Below the pieces are notes generated by a model, which was given only the letters and a program-made list of their open reading frames with translations, did not search any database and was not told where the DNA came from. A stretch of DNA of 31,144 nt from an uncultured Cellvibrio sp. (GTDB taxonomy: Bacteria; Pseudomonadota; Gammaproteobacteria; Pseudomonadales; Cellvibrionaceae), in NCBI GenBank assembly GCA_946481735.1, contig CAMLOU010000035.1, positions 1-31,144 of the forward strand, read 5' to 3'. The position numbers and the translations under genes are program-made. Positions 16,326-24,876 of the stretch are shown one piece after another (within the stretch, counting starts at the first letter, position 1; each line of letters opens with the position of its first letter).

Positions 16326-17003
16326 TTGAGGTAAGAGTCTACCCCACACACTTCGGTCCACCAGATCGCCCAATACCACTTGCCGATTCATGCGCGCTAT
16401 TTGCGCGAGCAATAACAACGCGCAACTGTATGCATCCTCCAATGCATTGTGGGTGCTGGCGAGCGGTAAATGATGGCGATGCAAACACGCGTTCAAGCGC
16501 AAACCATCGGCCTTGAATGCCTGATCGCGATGGGTCAAATGGCGTTTCTCAATACGCAGGGTATCAATTGCTTTCAGCGGCGGTGCCGAACCAAACAGGT
16601 TGCGTAACGCGGTGCGCAAAAACGCGAGATCCAGTGCCGCGTTATGCGCAACCAGCACATAACCGGCGTAATCTTCCAACCATTCCTGCAATACGTTTTC
16701 CAGCGTGGGTGCGTTGTGTAAATCCCGATCATGCAGGCCATGAATCGTCGCACTTTGCCCCACACTGACCGGCGGTTGAATCAAATAATGGCGCGCGTCG
16801 GCGAGCACGATTTCGCGTTGACGAATGGGCACCCAGCCGATGCTGACAATGTGGTCGCGCGCGGGATTCAACCCGGTTAATTCCAGATCGATGGCAAGCA
16901 AGGGGCAATCGTCTATTGCGGTGTGATGCGCAGGGAATGTCGCCTTGGCGAACGTCTGTATCAGTGGATGCTGCGCGCGTTTATGAAGGGTAAACCAGCC
17001 CAC
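16317..17003 (-). CDS. DnaQ-like 3'-5' exonuclease (DEDDh)
   Basis: 228 residues from a GTG start with GGGG nine bases upstream, 2 bases after the DUF294 gene. All acidic residues of a DEDDh exonuclease are present: Asp39 and Glu41 in [10 protein letters not shown], Asp125 in [11 protein letters not shown], and His185 with Asp190 in [11 protein letters not shown]. These coordinate the two metal ions that cleave 3' ends. The sequence is closest to the epsilon subunit of DNA polymerase III, but its place beside a DUF294 protein and the symporter genes marks the stand-alone paralogue that commonly accompanies this cluster. Its substrate is not known. Confidence 0.93.
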   Translation of the reverse strand: MGWFTLHKRAQHPLIQTFAKATFPAHHTAIDDCPLLAIDLELTGLNPARDHIVSIGWVPIRQREIVLADARHYLIQPPVSVGQSATIHGLHDRDLHNAPTLENVLQEWLEDYAGYVLVAHNAALDLAFLRTALRNLFGSAPPLKAIDTLRIEKRHLTHRDQAFKADGLRLNACLHRHHLPLASTHNALEDAYSCALLLLAQIARMNRQVVLGDLVDRSVWGRLLPQLT

Positions 17004-17005
17004 AA

Positions 17006-18832
17006 TTACAAACCCCGCAAAAAACGAAACCGCACCATCGCCTGGGCTTTGTTGATCACCTCAAAGCTGTCGCGCAGTTGTTGGCGTTGCAGGTTGTGCA
17101 GGCTGGCCGGGTCGAGGATATTGCTCAGGGGGCGTTGGGCGTGAATATCCTGCTGGTGTTTTTCCCAGCGCAGTTGCGCAATTAAATCGAAGGCATCAAG
17201 TAAATTCTGCGCGAGGTCTTCGTCCATGGCGTTGGCGCGGTTGAGTGCCTGTAAACGCTGCCGGGTATTGACCTCGTTAATGCCCTGCGCGTAAGCCGTC
17301 ACGCGCGCGATATCGGTAATCAGTGACGTACCGTTTTTTTTCAAATCGCAACCGGGTTGTTGTTCGCCTTCCTGGGTGAGTACAAAGCCTTTAAAAAACC
17401 CCAGTGGTGCGCGATCGCGCAACGCGTTTTGTGCAAGATGAAACTGGAACAGGGTGTTGTGGCGGGTGAGTGGTAACAGGTGTTGATGCAATTGTTGCGC
17501 AAAAGCTGCCTGGCCATCGATCGCGCGCAGATCGAAAAAAATGCTCGACTGCAACATCGATTCCGGTGTGGGGTGGCTGACAATGTGGGTAAATTTTTCT
17601 TTCCATCCTGCCAGGCTCAAACGCAGCGCCGGATTGGAGGCCATGATATTGCCGGGGCATAAACGAATGCCGCACTCCCCTAAACCTTCGCACACCAATG
17701 TCGCCAGCCGGGCGAAATAATCCCCCACGGCTCCCTCGGGTTCCTCCGCCAGGATCAAGGCATTGTCCTGGTCCGAATTCAGGCTTTGATCCATGCGCGC
17801 CTGGGAGCCGAAACCGATCCAGCAAAATTCGCACGGCGCTGCGCCCAGTTGTTCCTGCGCAAGAAGAATCAAGCGCTTGGTGAGCGCATCGGTGATGGTG
17901 GTCATGATCTGCCCGATTTCCAGCGCCGGCACCCGTTGGCGACCGAGCAACATCATCAGCGGTATAACACCGTTGCTGATATTTTTCAGCCCGGCCAGAT
18001 CCGCTTGGCGATGGATATTGCCGATCAGGTAAACCGGGTGATCCTGTTGCACGCGGATGATATCGGTAATGGAAAGCATGCCGTAAATCTGCCCGTCGTC
18101 GAGCACGGGCAGGTGATGCACATTGTGCATTGCCATGGTCTGGATCGCTTCGTAGAGATACGCAGAACGTTTGATAGTGTGCGGCGAACGGGTCATCACC
18201 TGGCTCACCGGTGCATCGCCGGTAACGCCTTTTGCCAGCGCCCGCGCGCGCAAATCCCGGTCGGTCAGCAGGCCTGCCAGTTGGCCGTTTTCTTCCACTA
18301 ACAAGGTGGATACGCGATTGTCAGTCATGCGCTGCGCAGCCGTTACGATGGTGTCTTGCGGTGTGATCAGGACTTTGCGGGCGCTGATCACATCGTTCAC
18401 TTTGAGCGTTAAATGAAAACTGGCCGGCGCTTCTTCATAGCGATGCAAACGGTGGCCGGCCAGTGCATGAAAGTAATCGGCAACGCGCGCATGGTGCGCC
18501 AGCAATTTGTGAAAGGCATCGGCCTTAAGCCAATACACCAGGCCATCTTCTTCGCACAACACCTGATGGTTTTCCGCCTGGCCGGAGAGCAACCATTCCT
18601 GGCCGAAAAAATCTCCTTCCTGCAATTTGCCGAGCAATTGTTGGTGCGCATCGTAGAGGGCGAAGACGCCGGAGCGGATAATCATCAGACGCGGCTTAAC
18701 CGCAGTCACCGGGTGCTGCGCCTGAACGTACACCACGTTGATGTGCTGCGCGAGCCGCGCAATGTCCGCCGCGTTGAGATAACCGAATGGCAGGGTTTTG
18801 GCGAGAAAGCGGGTGACTTCCATAACCTCCAT
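17006..18832 (-). CDS. cNMP-binding / CBS / DUF294 putative nucleotidyltransferase
   Basis: 608 residues from ATG 18832, preceded by GGGGG eight bases upstream. The frame is open for 76 more codons, but those overlap the upstream gene and are not typical of the family. Domains: a cyclic-nucleotide-binding fold (about 20-130), with GDFFGQEWLLSG as the phosphate-binding-like segment; two CBS repeats (150-265), ending LPVLDDGQIYGMLSITD; the DUF294 nucleotidyltransferase part with GFGSQARMDQSLNSDQDNA at 340-358, including the acidic pair Asp354 and Asp356; and the DUF294 C-terminal substrate-binding domain. Relatives resemble GlnD-type uridylyltransferases and are thought to act as energy- or nucleotide-sensing regulators. 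The cluster suggests a link to acetate or carboxylate uptake (inference). Confidence 0.93.
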   Translation of the reverse strand: MEVMEVTRFLAKTLPFGYLNAADIARLAQHINVVYVQAQHPVTAVKPRLMIIRSGVFALYDAHQQLLGKLQEGDFFGQEWLLSGQAENHQVLCEEDGLVYWLKADAFHKLLAHHARVADYFHALAGHRLHRYEEAPASFHLTLKVNDVISARKVLITPQDTIVTAAQRMTDNRVSTLLVEENGQLAGLLTDRDLRARALAKGVTGDAPVSQVMTRSPHTIKRSAYLYEAIQTMAMHNVHHLPVLDDGQIYGMLSITDIIRVQQDHPVYLIGNIHRQADLAGLKNISNGVIPLMMLLGRQRVPALEIGQIMTTITDALTKRLILLAQEQLGAAPCEFCWIGFGSQARMDQSLNSDQDNALILAEEPEGAVGDYFARLATLVCEGLGECGIRLCPGNIMASNPALRLSLAGWKEKFTHIVSHPTPESMLQSSIFFDLRAIDGQAAFAQQLHQHLLPLTRHNTLFQFHLAQNALRDRAPLGFFKGFVLTQEGEQQPGCDLKKNGTSLITDIARVTAYAQGINEVNTRQRLQALNRANAMDEDLAQNLLDAFDLIAQLRWEKHQQDIHAQRPLSNILDPASLHNLQRQQLRDSFEVINKAQAMVRFRFLRGL

Positions 18833-18860
18833 AACGCATGCCCCCTGTGTCAGTGAAGGA

Positions 18861-19400
18861 TTACCCGGCGCTGGTGTGAGGCGGCGCATCGCACGCCAGG
18901 CGCAGGAGCGGGTCATCCTGAGCCAGGCTAAGCCATTGCTTGCCCAAGGTCTCCCCGGCGCGCGGGATTTGCAAATCGGTGGTGAGATCGGCACGCGCAT
19001 GTTGGGCGCAGTGGAAGACTTGCGGAATGCGACGCGCTGCCATGCGGCGCTCGAACACATACAGGTCGGCCAGTATCACATCGGGATTGATCTGGTTGGC
19101 AGCGGCAGAGCTGGTATCCACTGCAATAAAACGCAGGGTTTGGGGAAACCAGTACGTCCAGGGCTTCCAACTGGTTGACTCGGCTACGGCCTTGCCCACC
19201 TTCACGCCGGCGGGTAAGCGGCTCACCTGATGGTCATACCAGCTGTATTCGCTGTGAATCTGGAAGGCGAGCATGCCGGCCCCGGCAAAGGCCGGTACGA
19301 TCCAGCGCGGCAGGCGTTTGGCGGTGAGGGTGCGGCACAGGAGCGCGAGCCCCGCCGCGCCCAATCCTGCACACAGGGTGGCGATCAATTCCAGCAGCAT
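18861..19400 (-). CDS. Small membrane protein of unknown function
   Basis: 179 residues with GAGG a few bases before the ATG. Two membrane helices lie at about 2-22 and 32-48. The remainder is soluble, with SEYSWYDHQVSRLPAG and STSWKPWTYWFPQTLRFIAV, and no motif that I can name. The short spacing to the DUF294 gene (28 bases) and the terminator upstream of it make it the first gene of the transcript with the DUF294 protein and the exonuclease. Its function is unknown; co-transcription suggests a membrane partner of the DUF294 regulator. Confidence 0.82.
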   Translation of the reverse strand: MLLELIATLCAGLGAAGLALLCRTLTAKRLPRWIVPAFAGAGMLAFQIHSEYSWYDHQVSRLPAGVKVGKAVAESTSWKPWTYWFPQTLRFIAVDTSSAAANQINPDVILADLYVFERRMAARRIPQVFHCAQHARADLTTDLQIPRAGETLGKQWLSLAQDDPLLRLACDAPPHTSAG

Positions 19401-19451
19401 AGCTACCTCAAAAAAAGCCCCAGCTTACACATCCGCGGCTCACTCATAAAG

Positions 19452-19479
19452 AAACGGGCTTTCGATGGAAAGCCCGTTT
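19452..19479 (-). terminator. Terminator after the symporter gene
   Basis: A perfect 12-bp stem (19452-19463 with 19468-19479; AAACGGGCTTTC) has a 4-base loop. On the minus strand the stem ends in TTT and is followed by CTTTA, so the T-run is short. It separates the DUF4212-symporter pair from the following three-gene unit. Confidence 0.8.
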
Positions 19480-19502
19480 GATGTTCAACCTATCCTGGCA
19501 AC

Positions 19503-21272
19503 TCAGTGATGTGCTGTGGCTTTACCCGCACCCTTGGGATAACGCACGCTTTCCACCAGATCCTGAATCGCTTGCGGCGGTGCCTTGGTCACGGTGGAGA
19601 CCGCCGCCGCAACCGCAAAGTTGATCATTGCACCGATAGCACCAAAGGATAATGGCGAAATACCAAACAGCCAGTTCTCGGGCACGTTGGCGAAGGTGTT
19701 GGTGCCGGGGATAAAGAACCAGCCCAGATACAGGAAGATGTAAATGGTGGTCGACAAGAGCCCCGCCAACATACCGGCCATGGCGCCCGCACTGTTAACC
19801 CGTTTGGAGAAAATACCCATCATCAAGGCCGGGAAGATCGATGCCGCCGCAATCCCGAATGCCAGCGCCACCACCTGCGCCGCAAAACCCGGCGGATTCA
19901 TCCCCAGCCAGGTGGCCACCACAATGGCCACCGCCATGGAGATGCGCGCGGCCAGCAATTCCCCCTTATCCGAGATGTGGGGATTGATCACCCCCTTGAT
20001 CAGGTCGTGGCTGATGGACGAGGAAATCGCCAGCAACAGCCCCGCTGCGGTGGAGAGGGCTGCCGCCAGACCGCCGGCGGCGATCAGGGCAATCACCCAG
20101 CCGGGCAAATTGGCAATCTCCGGGTTGGCCAATACCAGGATGTCGTTGTTCACCGTCAATTCATTACCGGCCCAGCCGCGCGATTCAGCGACCTCGGTAA
20201 ACGCCGGCACATCGTTGTACATCTGGATGCGGCCGTCGTTATTTTTGTCGGTATAGGTGATCAAACCGGTGCTCTCCCAGGTGCGAATCCAGTCCGGCCG
20301 CTCACTGTATTCCAGTGCCTCGGCGGTGGGGCCTGCGGGGTAGATGGTGTTCACCAGGTTCAGGCGCGCCATGGAGGCCACGGCCGGCGCGGTCAGGTAC
20401 AGGGCCGCAATGAACACCAGCGCCCAACCGGCTGACCAGCGTGCATCGGCCACCTTGGGAACGGTGAAGAAACGGATAATCACGTGGGGCAAACCGGCGG
20501 TACCGATCATCAGCGACAGGGTAAAGAGCACCATGTTCAGTTTGTTCGGTACATCGGCGGTGTAATCGCGGAAACCCAGTTCGCGCACCAGGCCGTCAAG
20601 GGTAGCCAGCAGCGGTTGGCCGGACTCCACATGGGTGGAGAAAAGCCCCAGGGGCGGAATCGGGTTATTGGTTAACTGCAAGGAAATAAACACGGCGGGG
20701 ATGGTGTAGGCGATGATCAACACCACATATTGGGCCACCTGGGTGTAGGTGATGCCTTTCATTCCGCCGAGTACCGCGTAGAAAAATACCACCACGGCGG
20801 CAATCATCAGTCCGGTATTGCTGCTCACCTCCAGGAAGCGCGAGAAGGCCACACCGGCGCCCGTCATCTGCCCGATCACATAGGTGACCGACGCAACGAT
20901 CAAACACACCACCGCAATCATGCGCGCACTGGAACTGTAAAAACGGTCGCCGATAAATTCCGGCACGGTGAATTTACCGAACTTGCGCAGGTAGGGCGCC
21001 AGCAACATGGCCAGCAAGACGTAACCACCGGTCCAGCCCATCAGGTAAGTGGAGTTGGCATAACCGGCGGCGGCAATCAAACCCGCCATCGAAATAAACG
21101 AGGCTGCCGACATCCAGTCAGCGGCAGTCGCCATGCCGTTGACCACCGGGCTTACGCCGCCGCCGGCCACATAAAATTCTTTGGTCGATGCCGCGCGGGA
21201 CCAGATGGCGATGGCGATATAGAGCGCGAAGGAACCACCCACGAAGATGAGGTTGATCGTAAATTGGCTCAT
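19503..21272 (-). CDS. Sodium:solute symporter (acetate permease-like, VC_2705 type)
   Basis: 589 residues with about 13 membrane helices of the SSS family. It imports a small carboxylate, most probably acetate, with Na+. Typical segments are YVAGGGVSPVVNGMATAADW near the N-terminus, GGMKGITYTQVAQY and LAAALSTAAGLLLAISSS. An extracytoplasmic loop between helices holds TDKNNDGRIQMY (341-352), which looks like an EF-hand calcium loop. GAGGA before the ATG overlaps the end of the DUF4212 gene, which ends 3 bases before this start, so the two are translationally coupled. This pairing with a DUF4212 subunit is the diagnostic mark of the VC_2705 subfamily. Acetate is inferred from family, not shown. 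Confidence 0.94.
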   Translation of the reverse strand: MSQFTINLIFVGGSFALYIAIAIWSRAASTKEFYVAGGGVSPVVNGMATAADWMSAASFISMAGLIAAAGYANSTYLMGWTGGYVLLAMLLAPYLRKFGKFTVPEFIGDRFYSSSARMIAVVCLIVASVTYVIGQMTGAGVAFSRFLEVSSNTGLMIAAVVVFFYAVLGGMKGITYTQVAQYVVLIIAYTIPAVFISLQLTNNPIPPLGLFSTHVESGQPLLATLDGLVRELGFRDYTADVPNKLNMVLFTLSLMIGTAGLPHVIIRFFTVPKVADARWSAGWALVFIAALYLTAPAVASMARLNLVNTIYPAGPTAEALEYSERPDWIRTWESTGLITYTDKNNDGRIQMYNDVPAFTEVAESRGWAGNELTVNNDILVLANPEIANLPGWVIALIAAGGLAAALSTAAGLLLAISSSISHDLIKGVINPHISDKGELLAARISMAVAIVVATWLGMNPPGFAAQVVALAFGIAAASIFPALMMGIFSKRVNSAGAMAGMLAGLLSTTIYIFLYLGWFFIPGTNTFANVPENWLFGISPLSFGAIGAMINFAVAAAVSTVTKAPPQAIQDLVESVRYPKGAGKATAHH

Positions 21273-21275
21273 GGT

Positions 21276-21560
21276 CTAGTCCTCGTGCAGATCGAACTTT
21301 TTATCGAGCTTGTTCATTCTCCACGAATAGAAAAAGATCAAGGCGATAAAGGTGAGGATGGAACCTTGTTGCGCAAACCAGAAACCCAGATCAGTACCGC
21401 CGATGGAAATACCCGCGACCATCGGACGCAGAGCCAGACCGAAACCATAGGACACCAGCGCCCACACAATCAGACAACCGACGATCAATCGCAGGTTGGC
21501 TCGCCAATAGGCTTTTGCCATGGACTCCTCGCGGGTAACGCTTTCATTGTTATCAGCCAT
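21276..21560 (-). CDS. DUF4212 small subunit of the Na+ symporter
   Basis: 94 residues from the ATG at 21560, which has GAGGAG six to seven bases upstream; a longer frame starting 12 codons earlier has no such site. The family pattern is clear: YWRANLRLIVGCLIVWALVS as helix 1, then LGFWFAQQGSILTFIALIFF as helix 2, and a charged C-terminal tail ending KKFDLHED. Such small proteins always sit directly before VC_2705-type symporters and are thought to be accessory subunits in the inner membrane. It is the first gene of the two-gene unit. Confidence 0.93.
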   Translation of the reverse strand: MADNNESVTREESMAKAYWRANLRLIVGCLIVWALVSYGFGLALRPMVAGISIGGTDLGFWFAQQGSILTFIALIFFYSWRMNKLDKKFDLHED

Positions 21561-22090
21561 ATCATTCTCCTCGTGGTTTGTTTTTAACTCCGGCACCAGG
21601 GGCGGTGCATTTTTTGCGGATTTGCTTGATGGATCCCGTGTTTATTTTTATCGATAAACCTTCACGCGCCGACGCTGAAAGTTGCACGACCAGAGCTTGA
21701 GCGCTAACGACAAATTTGGCAACACGTTGACAGATTTTTCATCTTTTACACGTTGTCGTTGTTGCTTGTGGTAACACTTGGCGTTTTTCTTATGAAGATG
21801 TATTGCTTTAGAAGCAAGAATAGTCTAGACCACCATCTAAGCAAGAGCGAAGTCAGAAACTTTTGCTATTTAGGCAATTGCAAATGGCGCCTTGTCGGGT
21901 TGTTGCAGTGGCCTTTTACTTAACTGGGAAAGCACTGTAAGAAAACGGTCATTGAACCTCCGCCCTCCATTGCACTGGTAATAAGTTTTATTAATAAAAA
22001 AGAGTGGTGGACTAGTCTACAAGTTATATCCCGGCTGTTTTTGCCCAGGTCTTTCCTGACAATAATTGTGTAGAAAAGGAGTAGCGACAC
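21561..22090. promoter_or_regulatory. Long divergent regulatory region, symporter / porin
   Basis: These 530 bases hold no credible gene and are clearly more AT-rich than the genes around them. Two copies of a 15-base motif face away from each other: GGTGG-T-CTAG-A-CTA on the minus strand (21835-21821, with one extra leading T) and GGTGG-A-CTAG-T-CTA on the plus strand (22005-22019, same extra T). A direct repeat ACACGTTGNC occurs at 21722-21731 and 21748-21757. A possible porin -10 is TTATAT (22024-22029), and AGGAG (22077-22081) is its ribosome site. The mirrored motifs suggest one regulator serving both genes. Confidence 0.55.
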
Positions 22091-23245
22091 ATGTGCAAAC
22101 CTATCACGCAAATTTGTTACGGTCTGACGCTTTTTGCTTTACCCATGACACTGGCCGCGCAAACGTTTAACGTCGGCGATACCCAGGTCAAGTTCAGCGG
22201 TTTCTTCAAGCTGGATGCTATGGTCACTGACACGGAATACGGTCAACTGGATTTTCCCGCGCGGGATTTTTATGTGCCTTCGCTGATACCGGTTTCCGGT
22301 GAAAGTGAAGGGCTGAAGTACGACACCCATGCCCGCCAGACGCGCTTTATCTTCAACACCACCACGGCCCTGGATAACGGCAAGACCATCGGCGGTCATC
22401 TGGAGTTTGACATGATGTCCACCGTCGGCGGAGACGAACGTATAACCAACGGCTATTCGCCTGGTGTACGTCATGCATTTTTCACCTACGACCGCTGGTT
22501 GTTCGGGCAGACCTGGTCCACATTTATGGACGTGAATGCCTTGCCTGAATCGCTCGACTTTATCGGCAACACCGACGGCACCATCTTCGTCCGCCAGCCG
22601 CAGGTCCGTTACACCAACGGCAATTTCCAATTCGGTATCGAAAACCCGCAAACCACCCTGACACCTTTTGGTGGCGGCACGCGCATTGTGACGGAAGACA
22701 GCAGCCTTCCCGATCTGGTCGCGCGCTACAACCTCAAGGGTGATTGGGGAACCTTCAGTGTGTCGGGTCTGGCCCGGCAGTTGTCCTACGATACCGGCGT
22801 GAGTGACGAAACGGAAAATGCGTTTGGTATTTCTGCCAGTGCAAAAATCCTGTTGTCGAACAACAACGATCTGCGGTTGACGATCAGCAGCGGTGACGGC
22901 ATTGGTCGTTATCTCAATTTAAATACCGCGAACGATGCGGTGATTGCCGACGATGGATCATTGGAAGCAATCACGGCTACGGGCGCAGCGGTGGCTTATC
23001 GTCAGGTGTGGAATGCGCACTGGCGCTCCAATTTTGTCTACTCGGTGTTTGAGGCAGACAACGACACTGACTACACCGGGACCGGCGTCACCAAAACCAC
23101 GCACAGTGGTTCGGTGAATTTGTTATATCAGGTCGCCAGTAAATTTATGGTCGGTATGGAATTGCGCTACGCCAATCGCGAAATCGAGGCGGGTGCGGAC
23201 GGCGATATGACACGCCTGCAATTTACGGCGAAGTATGATTTTTAA
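22091..23245 (+). CDS. DcaP-like outer-membrane porin
   Basis: 384 residues. The signal peptide ends TLAA, giving a mature start QTFNVGDTQVKFSGFFKLDA, which is the DcaP/porin first strand. GQTWSTFMDVNALPESLDFIG is a hallmark of the DcaP family of trimeric porins for carboxylates and other small anions. Alternating beta strands run to the C-terminus, which ends in Phe (TAKYDF), the signal for the BAM complex. AGGAG lies nine bases before the ATG. Divergence from a carboxylate symporter suggests a shared role: passage through the outer membrane, then uptake by the symporter (inference). Confidence 0.93.
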   Translation: MCKPITQICYGLTLFALPMTLAAQTFNVGDTQVKFSGFFKLDAMVTDTEYGQLDFPARDFYVPSLIPVSGESEGLKYDTHARQTRFIFNTTTALDNGKTIGGHLEFDMMSTVGGDERITNGYSPGVRHAFFTYDRWLFGQTWSTFMDVNALPESLDFIGNTDGTIFVRQPQVRYTNGNFQFGIENPQTTLTPFGGGTRIVTEDSSLPDLVARYNLKGDWGTFSVSGLARQLSYDTGVSDETENAFGISASAKILLSNNNDLRLTISSGDGIGRYLNLNTANDAVIADDGSLEAITATGAAVAYRQVWNAHWRSNFVYSVFEADNDTDYTGTGVTKTTHSGSVNLLYQVASKFMVGMELRYANREIEAGADGDMTRLQFTAKYDF

Positions 23246-23272
23246 TGGCGGTGTTCAGCGGTGGGCGCTGGC

Positions 23273-24385
23273 CTACCGCTGAATCTTCCGTTTGCGTCGG
23301 CGATGGGGTGTCGCCTGTTGAGCGAGTGCCCAGTCGATATGTTCCTGTACCAGGGCGGATACCAGTGGACGCTTGCGCTCCAGCGCGGCGATGATCTGTG
23401 GGTCGCTCGGCGCGTTGCCCAAGCCCACTGCCAGATTGCGCTGCCAGCCTTCATAACCCACACGGCGAATGGCCGACCCTTCCGTGTAACGCAGAAACTC
23501 CGCTTCCGTCCAGTTGAACAGGGTAAGCAAATCGCTGTCGGCCAAACCGTGACGCGGCAGAAAATCGGTTTCCCGGGTTGGTTGCGCGTATTTATTCCAG
23601 GGGCAGATCGCCTGACAGTCATCGCAACCGAACACGCGATTGCCCATCGGCTCGCGGAACTCTTCCGGAATAGCGCCGGCATTTTCGATGGTGAGGTAAG
23701 AAATACAGCGGCGCGCATCCAGCACATAGGGCTGGGGAAAGGCATCGGTGGGGCAGACTTTCAGGCAGGCGGTGCAATCACCGCAGCGGTTGGGTTGATG
23801 CGGTTGATCGATCGGTAACGGCAGGAAGGTAAAAATCTCGCCCAGAAAAAACCAGCTGCCCGCTTCACTGTTGAGGATCAGGGTATGTTTACCGGTCCAG
23901 CCGAGCCCGGCCTTCTCCGCCAGGGGCCGCTCCATGACCGGGGCGCTGTCCACAAACGCGCGGTTTTGCACCTCACCTTTACCGGGAAAATCTGCCGGTA
24001 ATGCGGCATCAATGCGCTGCGCCAGTTGGCCGAGGCGCTTGCGAATCAGTTTGTGATAATCGCGCCCCAGGGTGTAACGCGAGATGTAAGCCTTGGTGGG
24101 ATCTTTCAGGATTCGGATCTGTTGGGTATCACCGGGTAAATAGTCCATGCGCACCGAAATAACCCTGACGGTGCCCGGCACCAATTCCGCCGGACGCGAC
24201 CGTTTGTTGCCATGCGCTGCCAGCCAGGCCATGGTGCCCTGGTAACCCTGTGCCAGCCAGTCCTGCAAGTGTGATTCTTCGCGGCTGAGGTCGATGTCAG
24301 TAATACCCACCTGCTGGAAGCCCAGTTCCCGCCCCCACAACTTGATGTCGGCGGCGAGCTGCGCAAAGTCGATGCTATCAATCAT
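23273..24385 (-). CDS. queG: Epoxyqueuosine reductase
   Basis: 370 residues, normal for QueG. It reduces epoxyqueuosine in tRNA to queuosine with cobalamin and two [4Fe-4S] clusters. The N-terminal cobalamin-binding half includes RYTLGRDYHKLIRKRL and FVDSAPVMERPLAEKAGLGW. Two ferredoxin-like cluster motifs follow: CGDCTACLKVCPTDAF and CDDCQAICPWN. The C-terminus is a HEAT-like region with a basic tail (PHRRRKRKIQR). It converges with the porin gene with only 27 bases between stops. In many gammaproteobacteria queG lies back to back with nnr; here two genes lie between. Confidence 0.97.
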   Translation of the reverse strand: MIDSIDFAQLAADIKLWGRELGFQQVGITDIDLSREESHLQDWLAQGYQGTMAWLAAHGNKRSRPAELVPGTVRVISVRMDYLPGDTQQIRILKDPTKAYISRYTLGRDYHKLIRKRLGQLAQRIDAALPADFPGKGEVQNRAFVDSAPVMERPLAEKAGLGWTGKHTLILNSEAGSWFFLGEIFTFLPLPIDQPHQPNRCGDCTACLKVCPTDAFPQPYVLDARRCISYLTIENAGAIPEEFREPMGNRVFGCDDCQAICPWNKYAQPTRETDFLPRHGLADSDLLTLFNWTEAEFLRYTEGSAIRRVGYEGWQRNLAVGLGNAPSDPQIIAALERKRPLVSALVQEHIDWALAQQATPHRRRKRKIQR

Positions 24386-24439
24386 GGAGTAAGAAGGCTT
24401 GGCCGATGATGGTCACATTGTGCCAGAGAATGACAGGTT

Positions 24440-24808
24440 TCAATCACTAAAACGCTCGGCAATCATTTCCTTCCAGACTTGAATATCGGTACCTTCCGAT
24501 TCAAATAACGCTAACCCCGCAATAAATTCTCCGGCGCGTTCGTGGGGTCGACACCACTTCACTTCGGTCACCAGTAAAAAGCGCTGCGGCGAATCGCGGA
24601 ACTGCACACAAGCCCGCAAGATACTGCCGATAACCAGATCGCGGTCGACGCTGACGCGCAAGCCATTGGCCGAAAGATCGACGCTGTTGCTGATCACAAT
24701 GTCAGGCGGAATTTCCACCCCGGGCTCGGCGGAGGTCAATTCAATAAACACCGTTTCCTCGGTAGTAAGGCGTGATTCCTGTCGTTTGTCCTGTTGTCGG
24801 TTGTTCAT
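24440..24808 (-). CDS. PilZ-domain cyclic-di-GMP-binding protein
   Basis: 122 residues, a single PilZ domain. Both ligand motifs are complete: RQESR (9-13), the RxxxR motif, and DLSANG (44-49), the D/NxSxxG motif. Binding of c-di-GMP is therefore likely. There is no output domain, so it should act as an adaptor on a partner protein. It lies between queG and the DUF1631-like gene on the same strand; 68 bases separate it from the latter, so a shared transcript is possible. A -10-like TTATAC also exists in that gap. Confidence 0.92.
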   Translation of the reverse strand: MNNRQQDKRQESRLTTEETVFIELTSAEPGVEIPPDIVISNSVDLSANGLRVSVDRDLVIGSILRACVQFRDSPQRFLLVTEVKWCRPHERAGEFIAGLALFESEGTDIQVWKEMIAERFSD

Positions 24809-24876
24809 GTTTACACCGTGTGGGTAACATTTTTTTGATGACTATTGCGATGGCTTTGTATAAAAGCGGTGCGCGC

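Noticed and set aside
20730..21587. Open frame of 285 codons on the plus strand
   Set aside because: Antisense to the symporter and DUF4212 genes; composition rich in His/Gly/Thr as expected from a shadow frame.
21920..22111. Open frame of 63 codons on the minus strand
   Set aside because: It overlaps the porin start and its ribosome site, has no clear ribosome site of its own and no recognisable feature.
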